In this document: in pieces, positions 26,315 to 36,909 of the stretch
How the letters are laid out: each line of letters begins with the position of its first letter
How positions within the stretch are numbered: position 1 is the stretch's first letter
DNA from: Vagococcus fluvialis
Lineage (GTDB): Bacteria > Bacillota > Bacilli > Lactobacillales > Vagococcaceae
DNA: 64,000 nt
Direction of reading: 5' to 3'
Assembly (NCBI RefSeq): GCF_003337315.1
Contig: NZ_QPJV01000004.1
Coordinates: forward strand, 184,979-248,978
Translations under genes and position numbers: made by a program
Notes under the pieces: model-generated
Told to the model about the DNA's origin: nothing
Database searches by the model: none
Seen by the model: only the letters and a program-made list of their open reading frames with translations

Positions 26315-27352
26315 ATGAGTATTATAAAAATTAACGAAGTGACAAAAAAATATGTCACAAAAGAAAAAGATGTATTAGCTGTAGATAACGTAAACTTAAC
26401 AATTGAAAAAGGCGAAATTTTTGGCATTATAGGTTATTCAGGAGCTGGAAAAAGTTCATTGATTCGCCTGCTAAACAATTTAGAAACACCAACTTCAGGT
26501 GAAGTAATTATTAATGACAAAAATATTAGCCAACTAAAGGGCAGTGAGTTAAGACAATTCAGAAAGAAAATTGGAATGATTTTCCAGCATTTTAACTTAC
26601 TTTGGTCACGTACAGTGATTGATAATATTATGTTGCCTCTTGAATTAAGTAAAGTTCCAAAAAATGAGCGAGTCAAAAAAGCTCAGGACTTAATTGAGTT
26701 AGTTGGTCTTAAAGGACGTGAGAATGCTTATCCAAGTGAGTTGTCTGGTGGGCAAAAACAACGTGTCGGAATTGCTAGAGCTTTAGCCAATGATCCTGAA
26801 ATTTTATTATGTGATGAGGCAACAAGTGCACTTGATCCGCAAACAACTAATGAAGTGTTAGATTTATTACTAGATATTAATAAAAAGTTAGGTTTAACGA
26901 TTGTTTTAATTACTCATGAGATGAATGTTATTCGTAAAATTTGTCATAAGGTAGCTGTTATGGAGCAAGGTAAAGTAGTGGAGTCAGGTGAAGTCCTTTC
27001 TCTATTTAAAAACCCACAACATGATGTAACAGAACGTTTTGTCCGTCAAGATACATTAATTGACCGTGAGGAAAATGAAGAAGCAATTGGATACTTACTT
27101 GAGGCTTATCCTGAGGGAGTCGTTGTTAGACTTCTATTTGAAGGAGCAAAAGCGAATGAAGCGATTATTTCAAAAGCAGTACGTAACCTTAACGTTGATA
27201 TTAACGTTTTACAAGCAAACATAAAAAACAGTAACCAAGTATCATTTGGTAACATGTTAATTCAAGTAACAGGAGAGAAACAAGCTTTGGATAATTGTTT
27301 AGACTTTTTCAAAGAGAATGGTGTAGGAATTGAGGTGATGCAACATGGATAA
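26315..27352 (+). CDS. metN: Methionine ABC transporter ATP-binding protein
   Basis: This 345-residue ATPase has Walker [10 protein letters not shown], signature [15 protein letters not shown], Walker [14 protein letters not shown] and H-loop ITHEM. A C-terminal NIL/ACT-like regulatory domain follows (about 265-345), typical of MetN for feedback by methionine. It powers D/L-methionine import with MetP and MetQ. ATG 26315 follows CGAGGAG; the earlier ATG 26291 lies at the base of the T-box. It overlaps the permease start by 8 bases. Confidence 0.94.
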   Translation: MSIIKINEVTKKYVTKEKDVLAVDNVNLTIEKGEIFGIIGYSGAGKSSLIRLLNNLETPTSGEVIINDKNISQLKGSELRQFRKKIGMIFQHFNLLWSRTVIDNIMLPLELSKVPKNERVKKAQDLIELVGLKGRENAYPSELSGGQKQRVGIARALANDPEILLCDEATSALDPQTTNEVLDLLLDINKKLGLTIVLITHEMNVIRKICHKVAVMEQGKVVESGEVLSLFKNPQHDVTERFVRQDTLIDREENEEAIGYLLEAYPEGVVVRLLFEGAKANEAIISKAVRNLNVDINVLQANIKNSNQVSFGNMLIQVTGEKQALDNCLDFFKENGVGIEVMQHG

Positions 27353-28031
27353 AGGATTTTTTGCTACTTATTTTGATTTTAGTAACATTAAAACAGAAAG
27401 CTTTTTAACAGCCACAAAAGAAACTTTATATATGACTTTTGTCTCCATGTTTTTTGTTATCATCATTGGCTTATTACTAGGTTTAATGCTTTTCTATTTT
27501 GGAAAAAGTAAAAAAAGCAGCTCAAAATTAGCTTACGAAGTTGTGTCACTTATTAGTAATACGTTTCGTTCGATTCCATTTATTATTTTAATGATTTTGC
27601 TTTTCCCAATTGTTAAATCATTAATTGGAACGATGTTAGGACCAAGTGCAGCAATTCCAGCCCTTGTCTTATCAGCAGCACCATTTTATGCAAGACTTGT
27701 GGATATTGCTTTTCGTGAAGTAGATTCAGGCGTATTAGAAGCAAGTACAGCTATGGGGGCTACTCAGTTCCAAATTATTTATAAAGTTTTAATTCCTGAA
27801 AGCTTACCAGCTTTGATTTCAGGTGTGACTGTGACAACTATTACAATGATTGGTTTTACAGCTATGGCTGGAGCAGTTGGTGCAGGAGGTCTTGGAACTT
27901 TAGCTTACCAAGCAGGTTTCATGGGGAATGATTACCCTGTTATTATGTTAGCAACAATTTTAATTTTAGTGATTGTATTTATTATTCAAGGTATTGGCGA
28001 TTTATGTGTGAAATTATTAGATAAAAGATAA
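27345..28031 (+). CDS. metP: Methionine ABC transporter permease
   Basis: This 228-residue inner-membrane subunit has about five transmembrane helices and the EAA-type loop ([20 protein letters not shown], about residues 128-147) that contacts MetN. The order metN-metP-metQ and the T-box fix its role in methionine uptake. Confidence 0.93.
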   Translation: MDKGFFATYFDFSNIKTESFLTATKETLYMTFVSMFFVIIIGLLLGLMLFYFGKSKKSSSKLAYEVVSLISNTFRSIPFIILMILLFPIVKSLIGTMLGPSAAIPALVLSAAPFYARLVDIAFREVDSGVLEASTAMGATQFQIIYKVLIPESLPALISGVTVTTITMIGFTAMAGAVGAGGLGTLAYQAGFMGNDYPVIMLATILILVIVFIIQGIGDLCVKLLDKR

Positions 28032-28058
28032 AAAACTAAAAAAATGGAGGAAACAAAA

Positions 28059-28898
28059 ATGAAAAAGAAATTATTAGGTTTAGGATTAGTAACAGTATTA
28101 GCAATTGGATTAGCAGCTTGTGGCGGTAATAAAGAAACGAGCGATAAAGGGAAAGCTAAAGAAGATGATAAAACAATCGTTGTAGGAGCTTCTCCAACAC
28201 CTCATGCTGAAATTTTAGAAGAAGCAAAACCTTTATTAAAAGAAAAAGGTTATGACTTAGAAGTTAAAGTTTTCCAAGATTACGTATTACCAAATAAAGC
28301 CTTAGAGCAAAAAGAAATTGATGCTAACTATTTTCAACATATTCCCTACTTAGAAAAAGAAATTTTAGATAAAGGTTATGATTTTGCAAATGCAGGATCA
28401 ATCCACATTGAAAAAATGGCTTTCTATTCAAAAAATGTTAAAAGCGTAGATGATGTAAAAGACGGTGCAACTGTTCTTGTAAGTAACTCTCAATCCGACT
28501 GGGGACGTGTGATTACTATTTTACAAGATGCTGGTTTAGTTAAAGTTAAAGACGGTGTTGAATTAACAAAAGCAACTTTTGATGATATTGAAGAAAATCC
28601 TAAAAATTTAAAATTCAAATATGATATTGACCCAGCTATTTTAACAACAGCTTATCAAAATGATGAAGCAGACTTAATTGCTATTAATGCTAACTTTGCT
28701 GAAAACATTGGTTTAAATCCAGAGAAAGATGGTGTGTTTGTTGAAAAAGATAACTCACCATATGCTAATGTCATTGCAACAAGAACAGAAGATAAAGACA
28801 GTGAAAAAATCAAAGCGTTAATCGAAGTTCTACATTCTGAAAAAATTAAAGATTTTATTACTGAAAAATGGAATGGTACAATTTCTGTTGTTCAATAA
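28059..28898 (+). CDS. metQ: Methionine-binding lipoprotein
   Basis: This 279-residue substrate-binding lipoprotein has a signal peptide MKKKLLGLGLVTVLAIG and lipobox LAAC (Cys about residue 22), so it is lipid-anchored outside the membrane. It belongs to the NlpA/MetQ family (motifs VVGASPTPHAEIL and DANYFQHIPYL). ATG 28059 sits 9 bases after GGAGG; the earlier ATG at 28044 overlaps the Shine-Dalgarno sequence. Confidence 0.94.
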   Translation: MKKKLLGLGLVTVLAIGLAACGGNKETSDKGKAKEDDKTIVVGASPTPHAEILEEAKPLLKEKGYDLEVKVFQDYVLPNKALEQKEIDANYFQHIPYLEKEILDKGYDFANAGSIHIEKMAFYSKNVKSVDDVKDGATVLVSNSQSDWGRVITILQDAGLVKVKDGVELTKATFDDIEENPKNLKFKYDIDPAILTTAYQNDEADLIAINANFAENIGLNPEKDGVFVEKDNSPYANVIATRTEDKDSEKIKALIEVLHSEKIKDFITEKWNGTISVVQ

Positions 28899-28907
28899 TA
28901 TATAGAA

Positions 28908-28946
28908 GAAAAGTGATGTATGATGTAAAGTCATAGTCACTTTTTG
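28908..28946 (+). terminator. Rho-independent terminator
   Basis: AAAAGTGA-TATGA pairs with TCATA-TCACTTTT (one bulge), followed by Ts. It ends the metNPQ operon. Confidence 0.7.
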
Positions 28947-29017
28947 ACGTTTAAATAACGATAACTTCAAAAAGAATTACTTATTTATAATGATTTTAAT
29001 TTAAACTACTAAACTAA

Positions 29018-29046
29018 TTGAAGTTCATTCTCAATTGAGCTAGAAT
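29018..29046 (+). promoter_or_regulatory. Sigma-A promoter of the suf operon
   Basis: TTGAAG and TAGAAT are separated by 17 bases. The spacer holds the palindrome CTCAATTGAG, a possible but unidentified regulator site. Confidence 0.65.
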
Positions 29047-29093
29047 AAAAGAGGTAGTTAAAAATTTTTTACTAAACAAATGGAGGGAAAAAA

Positions 29094-29864
29094 ATGTCCG
29101 TTTTAGAAATAAAAAACTTACATGTGTCTATTGAAGACAAAGAAATTTTAAAAGGTGTTAACCTTACGATGAAAACTGGAGAAATCCATGCCATTATGGG
29201 GCCAAACGGAACGGGGAAATCAACACTTTCAGCAGCAATCATGGGAAACCCTAACTATGAAGTAACAGAAGGGGAAATCCTTTTAGATGGTGAAAATGTG
29301 TTAGAGATGGAAGTTGACGAGCGTGCTCGTGCTGGTCTATTTTTAGCTGTTCAATACCCAAGTGAAATTCCAGGAATTACTAATGCTGAATTTATGCGTG
29401 CTGCTATTAACTCAAAACGTGATGAAGACGATAAAATCTCAGTTATGGATTTCTTAGATAAATTAGATGAAAAAATGGCACTCTTAGATATGCCTGAAGA
29501 AATGGCTGAGCGTTACTTAAACGAAGGATTCTCAGGTGGAGAGAAAAAACGTAACGAAATTTTACAATTATTAATGTTAGAACCTACATTTGCTATTTTA
29601 GATGAGATTGACTCAGGTTTAGATATTGATGCCCTTCAAGTTGTATCAAAAGGAATTAACGAAATGCGCGGTGAAGGGTTTGGTTCATTAATCATTACTC
29701 ACTACCAACGCTTATTGAACTATATCGTGCCAGATATCGTTCATATTATGATGGAAGGTCGCGTTGTGATGACAGGTGGCGCAGATCTTGCTCAACGTCT
29801 AGAAGCAGAAGGATACAAAGGTATCAGTGAAGAACTAGGCATTAAATACGTCGAAGAAAAATAA
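29094..29864 (+). CDS. sufC: Fe-S cluster assembly ATPase SufC
   Basis: This 256-residue ABC-type ATPase has Walker A GPNGTGKST, signature FSGGEKKRNEILQ and Walker B FAILDEIDSGLD. The ERYLNEGFSGGEKKR context is characteristic of SufC. It forms the SufBCD scaffold complex for Fe-S cluster assembly. It is the first gene of sufCDSUB, and GGAGG precedes the ATG. Confidence 0.96.
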   Translation: MSVLEIKNLHVSIEDKEILKGVNLTMKTGEIHAIMGPNGTGKSTLSAAIMGNPNYEVTEGEILLDGENVLEMEVDERARAGLFLAVQYPSEIPGITNAEFMRAAINSKRDEDDKISVMDFLDKLDEKMALLDMPEEMAERYLNEGFSGGEKKRNEILQLLMLEPTFAILDEIDSGLDIDALQVVSKGINEMRGEGFGSLIITHYQRLLNYIVPDIVHIMMEGRVVMTGGADLAQRLEAEGYKGISEELGIKYVEEK

Positions 29865-29883
29865 TGAGAGGAAGACAAGATAA

Positions 29884-31173
29884 ATGAAAAATGCAGACTT
29901 AAAAGATTATCTTGACGATATTACATTATTTTCAGCTAGTCAGGAAGAGCCGCAATGGATGCTAGATTTACGTTTGAAAGCATTAGAAAAATGCGAAGAA
30001 CTAGATTTACCAAAAATTGAGCGTGTTAAAATTCACCGCTGGCCATTAATGAATGTAGGAAATCTGAATGAAGAAATCTTAGGTAACCCAGTTTTACCAA
30101 GCTTTGACGAAATGGAAGATAACCCAATGATTATCCAAGGGCGTACAACGACTCTTTATGAGCAAATGCCTGTTGAATTATCGGAACAAGGAGTTATTTT
30201 TACAGATATTTTTACAGCGATGAAAGAACATAGTGAACTTGTAGAAGAGTACTTTATGACAAAAGCAGTTCCAATGGATGAAGATAAAATGACTGCTTTC
30301 CATACTGCCTTTTTAAATGGTGGAGTATTCCTTTATGTGCCTAAAAATGTGGTTGTTAAGGAAGCTTTTGAATCACTATTCTTCCAATCTATGACTGATA
30401 ATAGTGCATGGATTAAACATGTCTTAATTGTTGCTGAAGAAAATAGTGAAGTAACTTACTTAGAAAGACTTCATACTGAAGGAGAAGGCAGCGAAAAAAT
30501 TTCTGCTAACTTTGTAGTAGAAGTGATCGCTAAACCTGGTTCTAAAGTTAAATTTGCAGCTATTGACCGTTTAGGTGAAAATGTTAGCACTTATATGAAC
30601 CGCCGAGCTCATGTTATGCGTGACGCTAGTGTGGACTGGGCTTTAGGAATTATGAATGATGGCGATGTGATTGCTGATTTTGATTCTGATTTAGCTGGTG
30701 TTGGCTCTCATTCAGAAGTAAAAGTTGTTGCGATTTCATCAGGCCGTCAAGTTCAAGGAATCGATACACGTGTGACAAATATGGCACCACATTCAGTGGG
30801 AAATATTTTACAACACGGAGTTATTCGTGAACGTGGTACCTTAACATTTAACGGAATTGGTCATATCCTTAAAGGAGCAAAAGGTGCAGACGCGCAACAA
30901 GAAAGTCGTGTCTTAATGCTTTCTGATAAAGCTCGCGGAGATGCTAACCCAATTTTATTAATTGATGAATTTGAAGTAACTGCAGGACATGCAGCAAGTG
31001 CGGGACGTTTAGATCCTGAAGAATTATATTATTTAATGAGTCGTGGAATTCCTCAAAAAGAAGCAGAACGCTTGGTAACAAGAGGATTCTTAGGTTCAGT
31101 TATTACAGCAATTCCTGTAAAAGCTGTTCAAGATGAATTTGTAGAAGTGATTGATAGAAAGCTGGTTGATTAA
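29884..31173 (+). CDS. sufD: Fe-S cluster assembly protein SufD
   Basis: This 429-residue SufB/SufD-family protein has a C-terminal beta-helix core and the ending [20 protein letters not shown] shared with SufB. It partners SufB and SufC in the scaffold complex. It follows sufC by 19 bases. Confidence 0.94.
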   Translation: MKNADLKDYLDDITLFSASQEEPQWMLDLRLKALEKCEELDLPKIERVKIHRWPLMNVGNLNEEILGNPVLPSFDEMEDNPMIIQGRTTTLYEQMPVELSEQGVIFTDIFTAMKEHSELVEEYFMTKAVPMDEDKMTAFHTAFLNGGVFLYVPKNVVVKEAFESLFFQSMTDNSAWIKHVLIVAEENSEVTYLERLHTEGEGSEKISANFVVEVIAKPGSKVKFAAIDRLGENVSTYMNRRAHVMRDASVDWALGIMNDGDVIADFDSDLAGVGSHSEVKVVAISSGRQVQGIDTRVTNMAPHSVGNILQHGVIRERGTLTFNGIGHILKGAKGADAQQESRVLMLSDKARGDANPILLIDEFEVTAGHAASAGRLDPEELYYLMSRGIPQKEAERLVTRGFLGSVITAIPVKAVQDEFVEVIDRKLVD

Positions 31174-31175
31174 CA

Positions 31176-32408
31176 ATGCTTGATAACAAAATCAAAAATG
31201 ATTTCCCTATTTTATTTCAAGAAGTTAATGATGAACCTTTAATTTATTTGGATAACGCTGCAACAAGCCAAAAGCCCAAACAAGTCATTAATTCATTAGT
31301 TCATTATTATGAACATGATAATGCCAACGTTCATCGTGGTGTTCATACCTTAGCTGAAAGAGCGACATCTAGTTATGAAGCTTCACGTGAAAAGGTCAGA
31401 AATTTTATTAACGCCAAAAGCACGAAAGAAGTTCTCTTTACTCGTGGTACGACAACTGCTATTAACTGGTTATCAAGAAGTTACGGTGACGCTAATGTGT
31501 CAGCAGGAGATGAAATTTTAATCTCTCAAATGGAACATCACTCAAATATCGTTACTTGGCAAGAACTAGCTAAAAGACAAAATGCTACATTAGTTTATGT
31601 AGACTTAACAGATGAGGGCGAGCTTGATATTGAGGACTTTAAAAAGAAGTTATCTCATAAAACAAAAATTGTTTCTCTTGCTCATGCCTCAAATGTGTTA
31701 GGTGTTGTTAATCCAATTAAAGAATTAACAGAACTTGTTCATGAAGTTGGTGCTGTGATTGTAGTTGACGGAGCACAAGCAGTGCCTCATATGAGCGTTG
31801 ATGTCCAAGATTTAGATGCTGATTTTTATGCTTTTAGTGGTCATAAAATGTGTGGACCAACTGGCATTGGTGTGCTATATGGTAAACAAAACTTACTTGA
31901 AAAAATGGAGCCAATTGAATTTGGTGGAGAGATGATTGATTTTGTTTATCATGATCATAGTACATGGACTGAACTACCTTGGAAATTTGAAGCTGGAACA
32001 CCTAATATTGCCGGGGCAATTGCTTTAGGAAGTGCCATTGATTACTTAACTGAAATCGGCATGGATAATATTCATCAACATGAACAAGAGTTAGTTGAAT
32101 ATGTATTTCCAAAACTTAAAGCCATTGAAGGCCTAACTATTTACGGACCTCAAGACCCTAAAAAGCATACAGGTGTGATTGCCTTTAATATTGACGGGGT
32201 TCATCCTCATGACACGTCAACGGCTCTTGATATGGAAGGCGTTGCAGTACGTGCAGGTCATCACTGTGTTCAACCTTTATTAACTTATTTAGGAGTCCAA
32301 TCAACAACACGTGCTAGCTTTTATTTTTACAATACGAAAAAAGATGCGGACCGCTTAGTTGAAGCGATTATCGCAACAAAGGAGTTTTTCACTGATGGCT
32401 TTATCTAA
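31176..32408 (+). CDS. sufS: Cysteine desulfurase SufS
   Basis: This 410-residue PLP enzyme (group II cysteine desulfurase) has the PLP-lysine motif FSGHKMCGPTGIGVLYG (Lys about 226) and the persulfide-carrying Cys in RAGHHCVQPL (about 363). It takes sulfur from cysteine and passes it to SufU. It starts 2 bases after the sufD stop and overlaps sufU by 14 bases. Confidence 0.96.
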   Translation: MLDNKIKNDFPILFQEVNDEPLIYLDNAATSQKPKQVINSLVHYYEHDNANVHRGVHTLAERATSSYEASREKVRNFINAKSTKEVLFTRGTTTAINWLSRSYGDANVSAGDEILISQMEHHSNIVTWQELAKRQNATLVYVDLTDEGELDIEDFKKKLSHKTKIVSLAHASNVLGVVNPIKELTELVHEVGAVIVVDGAQAVPHMSVDVQDLDADFYAFSGHKMCGPTGIGVLYGKQNLLEKMEPIEFGGEMIDFVYHDHSTWTELPWKFEAGTPNIAGAIALGSAIDYLTEIGMDNIHQHEQELVEYVFPKLKAIEGLTIYGPQDPKKHTGVIAFNIDGVHPHDTSTALDMEGVAVRAGHHCVQPLLTYLGVQSTTRASFYFYNTKKDADRLVEAIIATKEFFTDGFI

Positions 32409-32829
32409 ATTAGAAAATCTTTACAGACAAGTTATTTTAGATCATACCAATCATCCTCATAACAAGGGACTGCTTAATGAGGCAACTAGTCAAATTGAAT
32501 TAAATAACCCGACTTGTGGTGATGTGATTCAATTACAACTAATGATTAAAGATGGTGTGATTGAAGATGTAAAGTTTGATGGACATGGCTGCTCTATCAG
32601 TATGGCAAGTGCTAGTATGATGACAGTCGCAATCAAAGGCAAGTCTGAAAAAGAAGCAATGGAAATTATTGCTAGCTTTTTAGAGTTAGTTCAAGGTGAA
32701 GAAGTACCAAACCCTAAACCACTAGGAGATGCTAGAATGCTCTCAGGAGTCGCTAAGTTCCCTGCACGGATTAAATGTGCGACCTTAGCATGGAAAGCAT
32801 TAGAGCGTGGTATTATTGAAGAAAATTAG
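32395..32829 (+). CDS. sufU: Sulfur-transfer protein SufU
   Basis: This 144-residue Zn-dependent sulfurtransferase has three conserved cysteines in NPTCGD, GHGCSIS and IKCATLAW, and the extended loop that separates SufU from IscU. ATG 32395 has AAGGAG 10 bases upstream inside sufS, giving a 14-base gene overlap. A longer frame from 32359 has no Shine-Dalgarno sequence. Confidence 0.94.
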   Translation: MALSKLENLYRQVILDHTNHPHNKGLLNEATSQIELNNPTCGDVIQLQLMIKDGVIEDVKFDGHGCSISMASASMMTVAIKGKSEKEAMEIIASFLELVQGEEVPNPKPLGDARMLSGVAKFPARIKCATLAWKALERGIIEEN

Positions 32830-32882
32830 ACAACAGTCGAAGACAATACATAAGACGTAAAGAGTAAGGAGTGGAGCAAATA

Positions 32883-34277
32883 ATGAGTGAAGTACCACAG
32901 CTAGAAGAATATAAATTTGGTTTCCATGACGATGTTAAGCCAGTCTTCAGTACTGGAGAAGGTCTAACAGAAGACGTGGTTCGCGCCATTTCAGCTAGAA
33001 AAGAAGAACCAGAATGGATGTTAGATTTCCGCTTAAAATCATTAGAAGCATTTAACAAAATGCCAATGCAAAAATGGGGACCTGATTTATCAGATATGGA
33101 CTTTGATAAGATTAAATATTATCAACAACCAAGTGATAAGCCGGCTCGTGACTGGGATGATGTACCAGATAAAATCAAAGAAACTTTTGAGCGTATTGGG
33201 ATTCCAGAAGCAGAAAGAAAATACTTAGCTGGAGCATCAGCACAGTATGAATCAGAAGTGGTTTACCACAACATGAAAGAAGAGTTCTCAAAACTAGGGA
33301 TTGTCTTTACAGATACAGACACTGCCTTAAAAGAGTACCCAGATATTTTCAAACAATATTTCTCAAAATTAGTCCCACCAACAGATAACAAATTAGCTGC
33401 TTTAAATTCAGCTGTATGGTCAGGTGGAACATTTATCTATGTACCAAAAGGTGTCCGCGTTGATGTGCCGCTGCAAACATACTTCCGTATTAACGCAGAG
33501 AACACAGGACAATTTGAGCGTACGTTAATCGTTGTTGACGAAGGAGCAAGTATCCATTACGTTGAAGGATGTACAGCCCCAACTTATTCAACAAACAGTT
33601 TACACGCGGCGATTGTAGAAATCTTTACTTTAAAAGACGCTTACTGTCGTTACACAACCATCCAAAACTGGTCAGACAACGTTTATAACTTAGTAACAAA
33701 ACGTGCTAAAGCAGAAGCTGGCGCAACAGTTGAATGGATTGATGGTAACTTAGGTGCCAAAACAACGATGAAATACCCAAGTGTTTATTTAGACGGAGAA
33801 GGCGCTCGTGGAACTATGCTATCAGTAGCATTTGCAGGAGAAAACCAAATCCAAGACACAGGAGCAAAAATGATTCACAACGCACCAAACACATCTAGCT
33901 CGATTGTTTCAAAATCAATCGCAAAAGATGGCGGTGAAGTGAACTACCGTGGACAAGTAACATTTGCTAAAAACAGTGCGGGATCAATCTCCCACATTGA
34001 GTGTGATACGATTATTATGGATGAGCTATCAAAAAGTGATACCATTCCATTTAACGAAATTCACAATAGCCATGTAGCACTTGAACATGAAGCCAAAGTA
34101 TCAAAAATCTCAGAAGAACAACTATACTATCTAATGAGTCGTGGTCTAAGTGAAGAACAAGCCACAGAGATGATCGTTATGGGATTTGTTGAGCCATTTA
34201 CAAAAGAACTTCCAATGGAATATGCAGTTGAGTTAAATAGACTTATAGCGTATGAGATGGAAGGGTCAGTGGGATAA
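32883..34277 (+). CDS. sufB: Fe-S cluster assembly protein SufB
   Basis: This 464-residue scaffold subunit has SufB motifs ([47 protein letters not shown]) and the C-terminal [17 protein letters not shown]. It is the last gene of the suf operon. ATG 32883 lies 11 bases after AAGGAG; the GTG at 32871 overlaps that Shine-Dalgarno sequence. Confidence 0.96.
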   Translation: MSEVPQLEEYKFGFHDDVKPVFSTGEGLTEDVVRAISARKEEPEWMLDFRLKSLEAFNKMPMQKWGPDLSDMDFDKIKYYQQPSDKPARDWDDVPDKIKETFERIGIPEAERKYLAGASAQYESEVVYHNMKEEFSKLGIVFTDTDTALKEYPDIFKQYFSKLVPPTDNKLAALNSAVWSGGTFIYVPKGVRVDVPLQTYFRINAENTGQFERTLIVVDEGASIHYVEGCTAPTYSTNSLHAAIVEIFTLKDAYCRYTTIQNWSDNVYNLVTKRAKAEAGATVEWIDGNLGAKTTMKYPSVYLDGEGARGTMLSVAFAGENQIQDTGAKMIHNAPNTSSSIVSKSIAKDGGEVNYRGQVTFAKNSAGSISHIECDTIIMDELSKSDTIPFNEIHNSHVALEHEAKVSKISEEQLYYLMSRGLSEEQATEMIVMGFVEPFTKELPMEYAVELNRLIAYEMEGSVG

Positions 34278-34283
34278 TAAATT

Positions 34284-34332
34284 TAAAGAGTGCCAAAACA
34301 TTGAATTGACAATGTTTTGGGCTCTTTTTTTG
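34284..34332 (+). terminator. Rho-independent terminator
   Basis: CCAAAACATTG pairs with CAATGTTTTGG and is extended by AAAGAG/CTCTTT, followed by T7. It ends sufCDSUB and borders the accessory patch. Confidence 0.92.
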
Positions 34333-34350
34333 TTGTGTGATTTTAGAGTA

Positions 34351-34371
34351 AATGCCAAATTAAATGCCATT
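34351..34371 (+). repeat. att-like direct repeat, left copy
   Basis: AATGCCA-AAT-TAAATGCCATT matches 37466-37486 at 18 of 21 positions and lies 3 bases outside the integrase stop codon. That is the expected place for one end of an integrated element. Confidence 0.5.
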
Positions 34372-34373
34372 TA

Positions 34374-35282
34374 CTAAAAATTAACATATTTTGCAAATCG
34401 CTCTCCTGTTTCTCTAACCTTTTCGGGAGTAACATGGGTATAAATATTCATAGTTGTTTTGACATCTTTATGTCCTAATCGTTCTTGAACTTCTTTGATA
34501 CTAGCACCAGATTCAAAAAGTAAACTGGCGTGAGTGTGTCTAAAACCATGCAAAGTAATTTTAGGTAAATCATACTTTTCAAGAATATTATATAACCAAT
34601 CATTAGGTGCTTGAGGATAGTACAATTCATTGAATTTGTTTGTAAAAAGGAACTGAGTATCTTTAGATGTGTTATAACCGAATTTTAAATACCACTCTTT
34701 TTGATTGTATCGCCATTGTTCGAGAACTTTAATCGTTTTTACATCTAAAGCGATAGCTCTTTGTGAGCTAATAGTTTTGGGTTCTTGAATAATAATCTGA
34801 TTATGCTCGTCTACAGCAAGTGTCTTTCCAATAGTGATTTTTCTGTTGAAAATATCTATATCTTTCCACTGTAAAGCAAGCACTTCTGATTTTCTCATTC
34901 CAGTGAACGCCAAAACACGGAAAAAAGTTAGAATTTTAGTGCTGGTACGACTGGATTGCTCAGTGTGAGTCTCTAAACGCTCAAAAAAGACCTCTAATTG
35001 CTCTTTGGTGTAGAAGTTAGGGAATTCTTCGATTTCTTTCTTACGAGGCAGTACGGTCTTCCTCATGGGGTTAGAATCGATTAATTCCATTTGAATGCCA
35101 AATTGAAGAACTTGACCGACTACTTTTCTAAAATAATGGTACTGTTTGTATTGTTCATGCCAAAGATTAACTATTTCCTGACAATATCGAACAGTGATTT
35201 TATCTAATTTTAAGTTACCAAAGTATTTTAGGGCATAGTTTTCAACAAATCGACGTGATGTAGCTACAGTTGAAGGTTTCAC
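34374..35282 (-). pseudogene. Tyrosine recombinase/integrase, N-terminally truncated
   Basis: This 302-residue fragment contains a core-binding domain (about 1-95) and a full catalytic domain with Arg ([14 protein letters not shown]), HxxR ([12 protein letters not shown]) and Tyr (TTMNIYTHV). Related phage and element integrases usually carry an additional DNA-binding arm of 60-90 residues at the N-terminus; it is missing here. The frame opens with GTG lacking any Shine-Dalgarno sequence, and an in-frame stop lies 18 bases upstream. It abuts the restriction-gene fragment head-on, so a deletion or recombination junction removed the 5' ends of both genes. Confidence 0.8.
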
Positions 35283-36271
35283 TTTTAATCGATATTGTCA
35301 TTAATTGGTTATCTTCAGCAAAAGAAGTAAGCTACAAAGCGAATATGGTGTATGAAGATTATACAGATATGCACCAAATACCCGTTGAAATTGATAGACG
35401 ATTCATAGAAAAAGCGATGAATCGTTTAACATTTTTCCATTTTGATAACCTAAAGAAATATATGCCATTATTAAATTCAAGAGAAGAGTTTTTAGGGGGA
35501 AAATGGTTAAATATTACCAATCGTACAATATACGCAAACGTTCCAATGAAAATGACACGACATGATTTAACAGCGCAAGAAAAGTTGAGAATTGTTGAGT
35601 TATACTTAGCAGAAGTGGCTCAAAAAATTAAGAAGAACTTTAACAGTCATAGAGGGACGAATAAATTCATTGGTTATCCAGTGAAAGACTATGTGACGGA
35701 TTATAAGAAACGTATTCCTAACTATGATACGTCAAAATTATTTATGGATAAAAATCCTCAAACAGTGCAACGTTTTGTGATTGATGATGATTATTTCGTA
35801 TACGAATCAGCGATTATTAACTTAACAGAAAAACAATTGATTGATCGTATTGGGGAAAGAGTACAAGAGTTGAAAGAACACTATTCAGAAGTTTACTTGA
35901 TTCGTATGGATGAAAACATGCATAGAGAATCAGCCAAAAGTGAAAACATGAAGCTACATGAATTCAATCCTAATGCTAAAGATGTACACTTTGAAGGATT
36001 CCAACCAGACTTCATACTATATCTTCAAAATGCCGACTTTTTCTTACAAGTTTTTATTGAACCAAAAGGCGGTAAAATAGAAGAACAACAATGGAAAGAA
36101 GATTTGTTGATGTATATCAACGAAAACGAAGCAGAATTAGCCTTTGAAGATGAAATAGACGGTGTTAAAATTAAAGGGCTTAAATTCTACACAATAAATG
36201 ATGGTAGAAATACCATGAAACAACTCGCTCAAATTGTGATTGATGGGGAGTTTAGGGGATTGAGTATGTAG
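35270..36271 (+). pseudogene. Type III restriction enzyme Res subunit, C-terminal fragment
   Basis: About 330 codons from TTG 35270, which lies inside the integrase sequence and has no ribosome-binding site. The protein resembles the last third of type III restriction Res subunits. The segment EIDRRFIEKAMNRLTFFHFD precedes a PD-(D/E)xK-type nuclease core (GFQPDFILYL, then VFIEPKG). The SF2 helicase motifs that should precede it are absent, as is any Mod methylase gene in the window. It is interpreted as a 5'-truncated remnant. Confidence 0.75.
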
Positions 36272-36385
36272 TCAAACAAGTATAGTTCTATAGGGCTATA
36301 CTTGTTTGCTTTTTTTAATAATCTCTAGAATGAAATTTAGTTCGATAAATATTAATTTTATTGTTTAAGAAAGGGTGAATTTAAA

Positions 36386-36799
36386 ATGGAAATAAAAGAA
36401 GTTCTAGATATATTAAATCAAGCGGATAACGATACCGAGTATTCTAAAGAAATTTTCAAAGCTTATGAAGAAGGTAAGCAAGATATAGAAATTATTAATA
36501 GTAAAACTGGTAATAGAAGAGATTGGCTTGTTATAGCAGATATTTATAACAAGGGTGACTACAGTCAAAAGTTTCATCTAAAAAATTATTTAGAGTTTAA
36601 ATTAAAGAATGGATTGGATGAAACAGCTGATTTTAGAAAATCTTGTTATAGATATTTTAAGAATGCAGCATTAGTATTGTATACAAGGGAAGCCGTATTT
36701 GGAGAATCAAAAGACGAAATTAAATTAATTTTTGAAAATGTTAAGAAGTTTTACAAAGACGGTGGAAAAATTAATAATTACAGTGGACTAAGAAAATAG
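36386..36799 (+). CDS. Hypothetical protein, 137 aa
   Basis: This 137-residue, charged, mainly helical protein has no membrane segment or signal peptide. Shine-Dalgarno AAAGGGTG precedes the ATG. No family or catalytic motif was recognised. It lies directly downstream of the restriction-gene remnant inside the att-like-bounded segment, so it is probably accessory cargo. Confidence 0.6.
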   Translation: MEIKEVLDILNQADNDTEYSKEIFKAYEEGKQDIEIINSKTGNRRDWLVIADIYNKGDYSQKFHLKNYLEFKLKNGLDETADFRKSCYRYFKNAALVLYTREAVFGESKDEIKLIFENVKKFYKDGGKINNYSGLRK

Positions 36800-36801
36800 A
36801 G

Positions 36802-36909
36802 GTGAATATTATTTTATTTGAGGATGAAATACTAAATCTAATATCTGAAAAAAGAGAAGTGACATATTGGGGGAAACAGGAATATCACAAAAATAAATCG
36901 ACAATGTAA
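36802..36909 (+). CDS. Possible small ORF, 35 aa
   Basis: GTG 36802 overlaps a GAGGTG sequence 2 bases after the previous stop. The frame encodes 35 residues (ILFEDEILNLISEKREVTYW in the middle) and ends TAA 36907-36909. It may be the start of a decayed gene; downstream frames are broken. Confidence 0.25.
   Translation: MNIILFEDEILNLISEKREVTYWGKQEYHKNKSTM

Noticed and set aside
34351..34371. tRNA gene as integrase attachment site
   Set aside because: No cloverleaf or T-loop sequence was found near the repeat; the site lies after the suf terminator instead.
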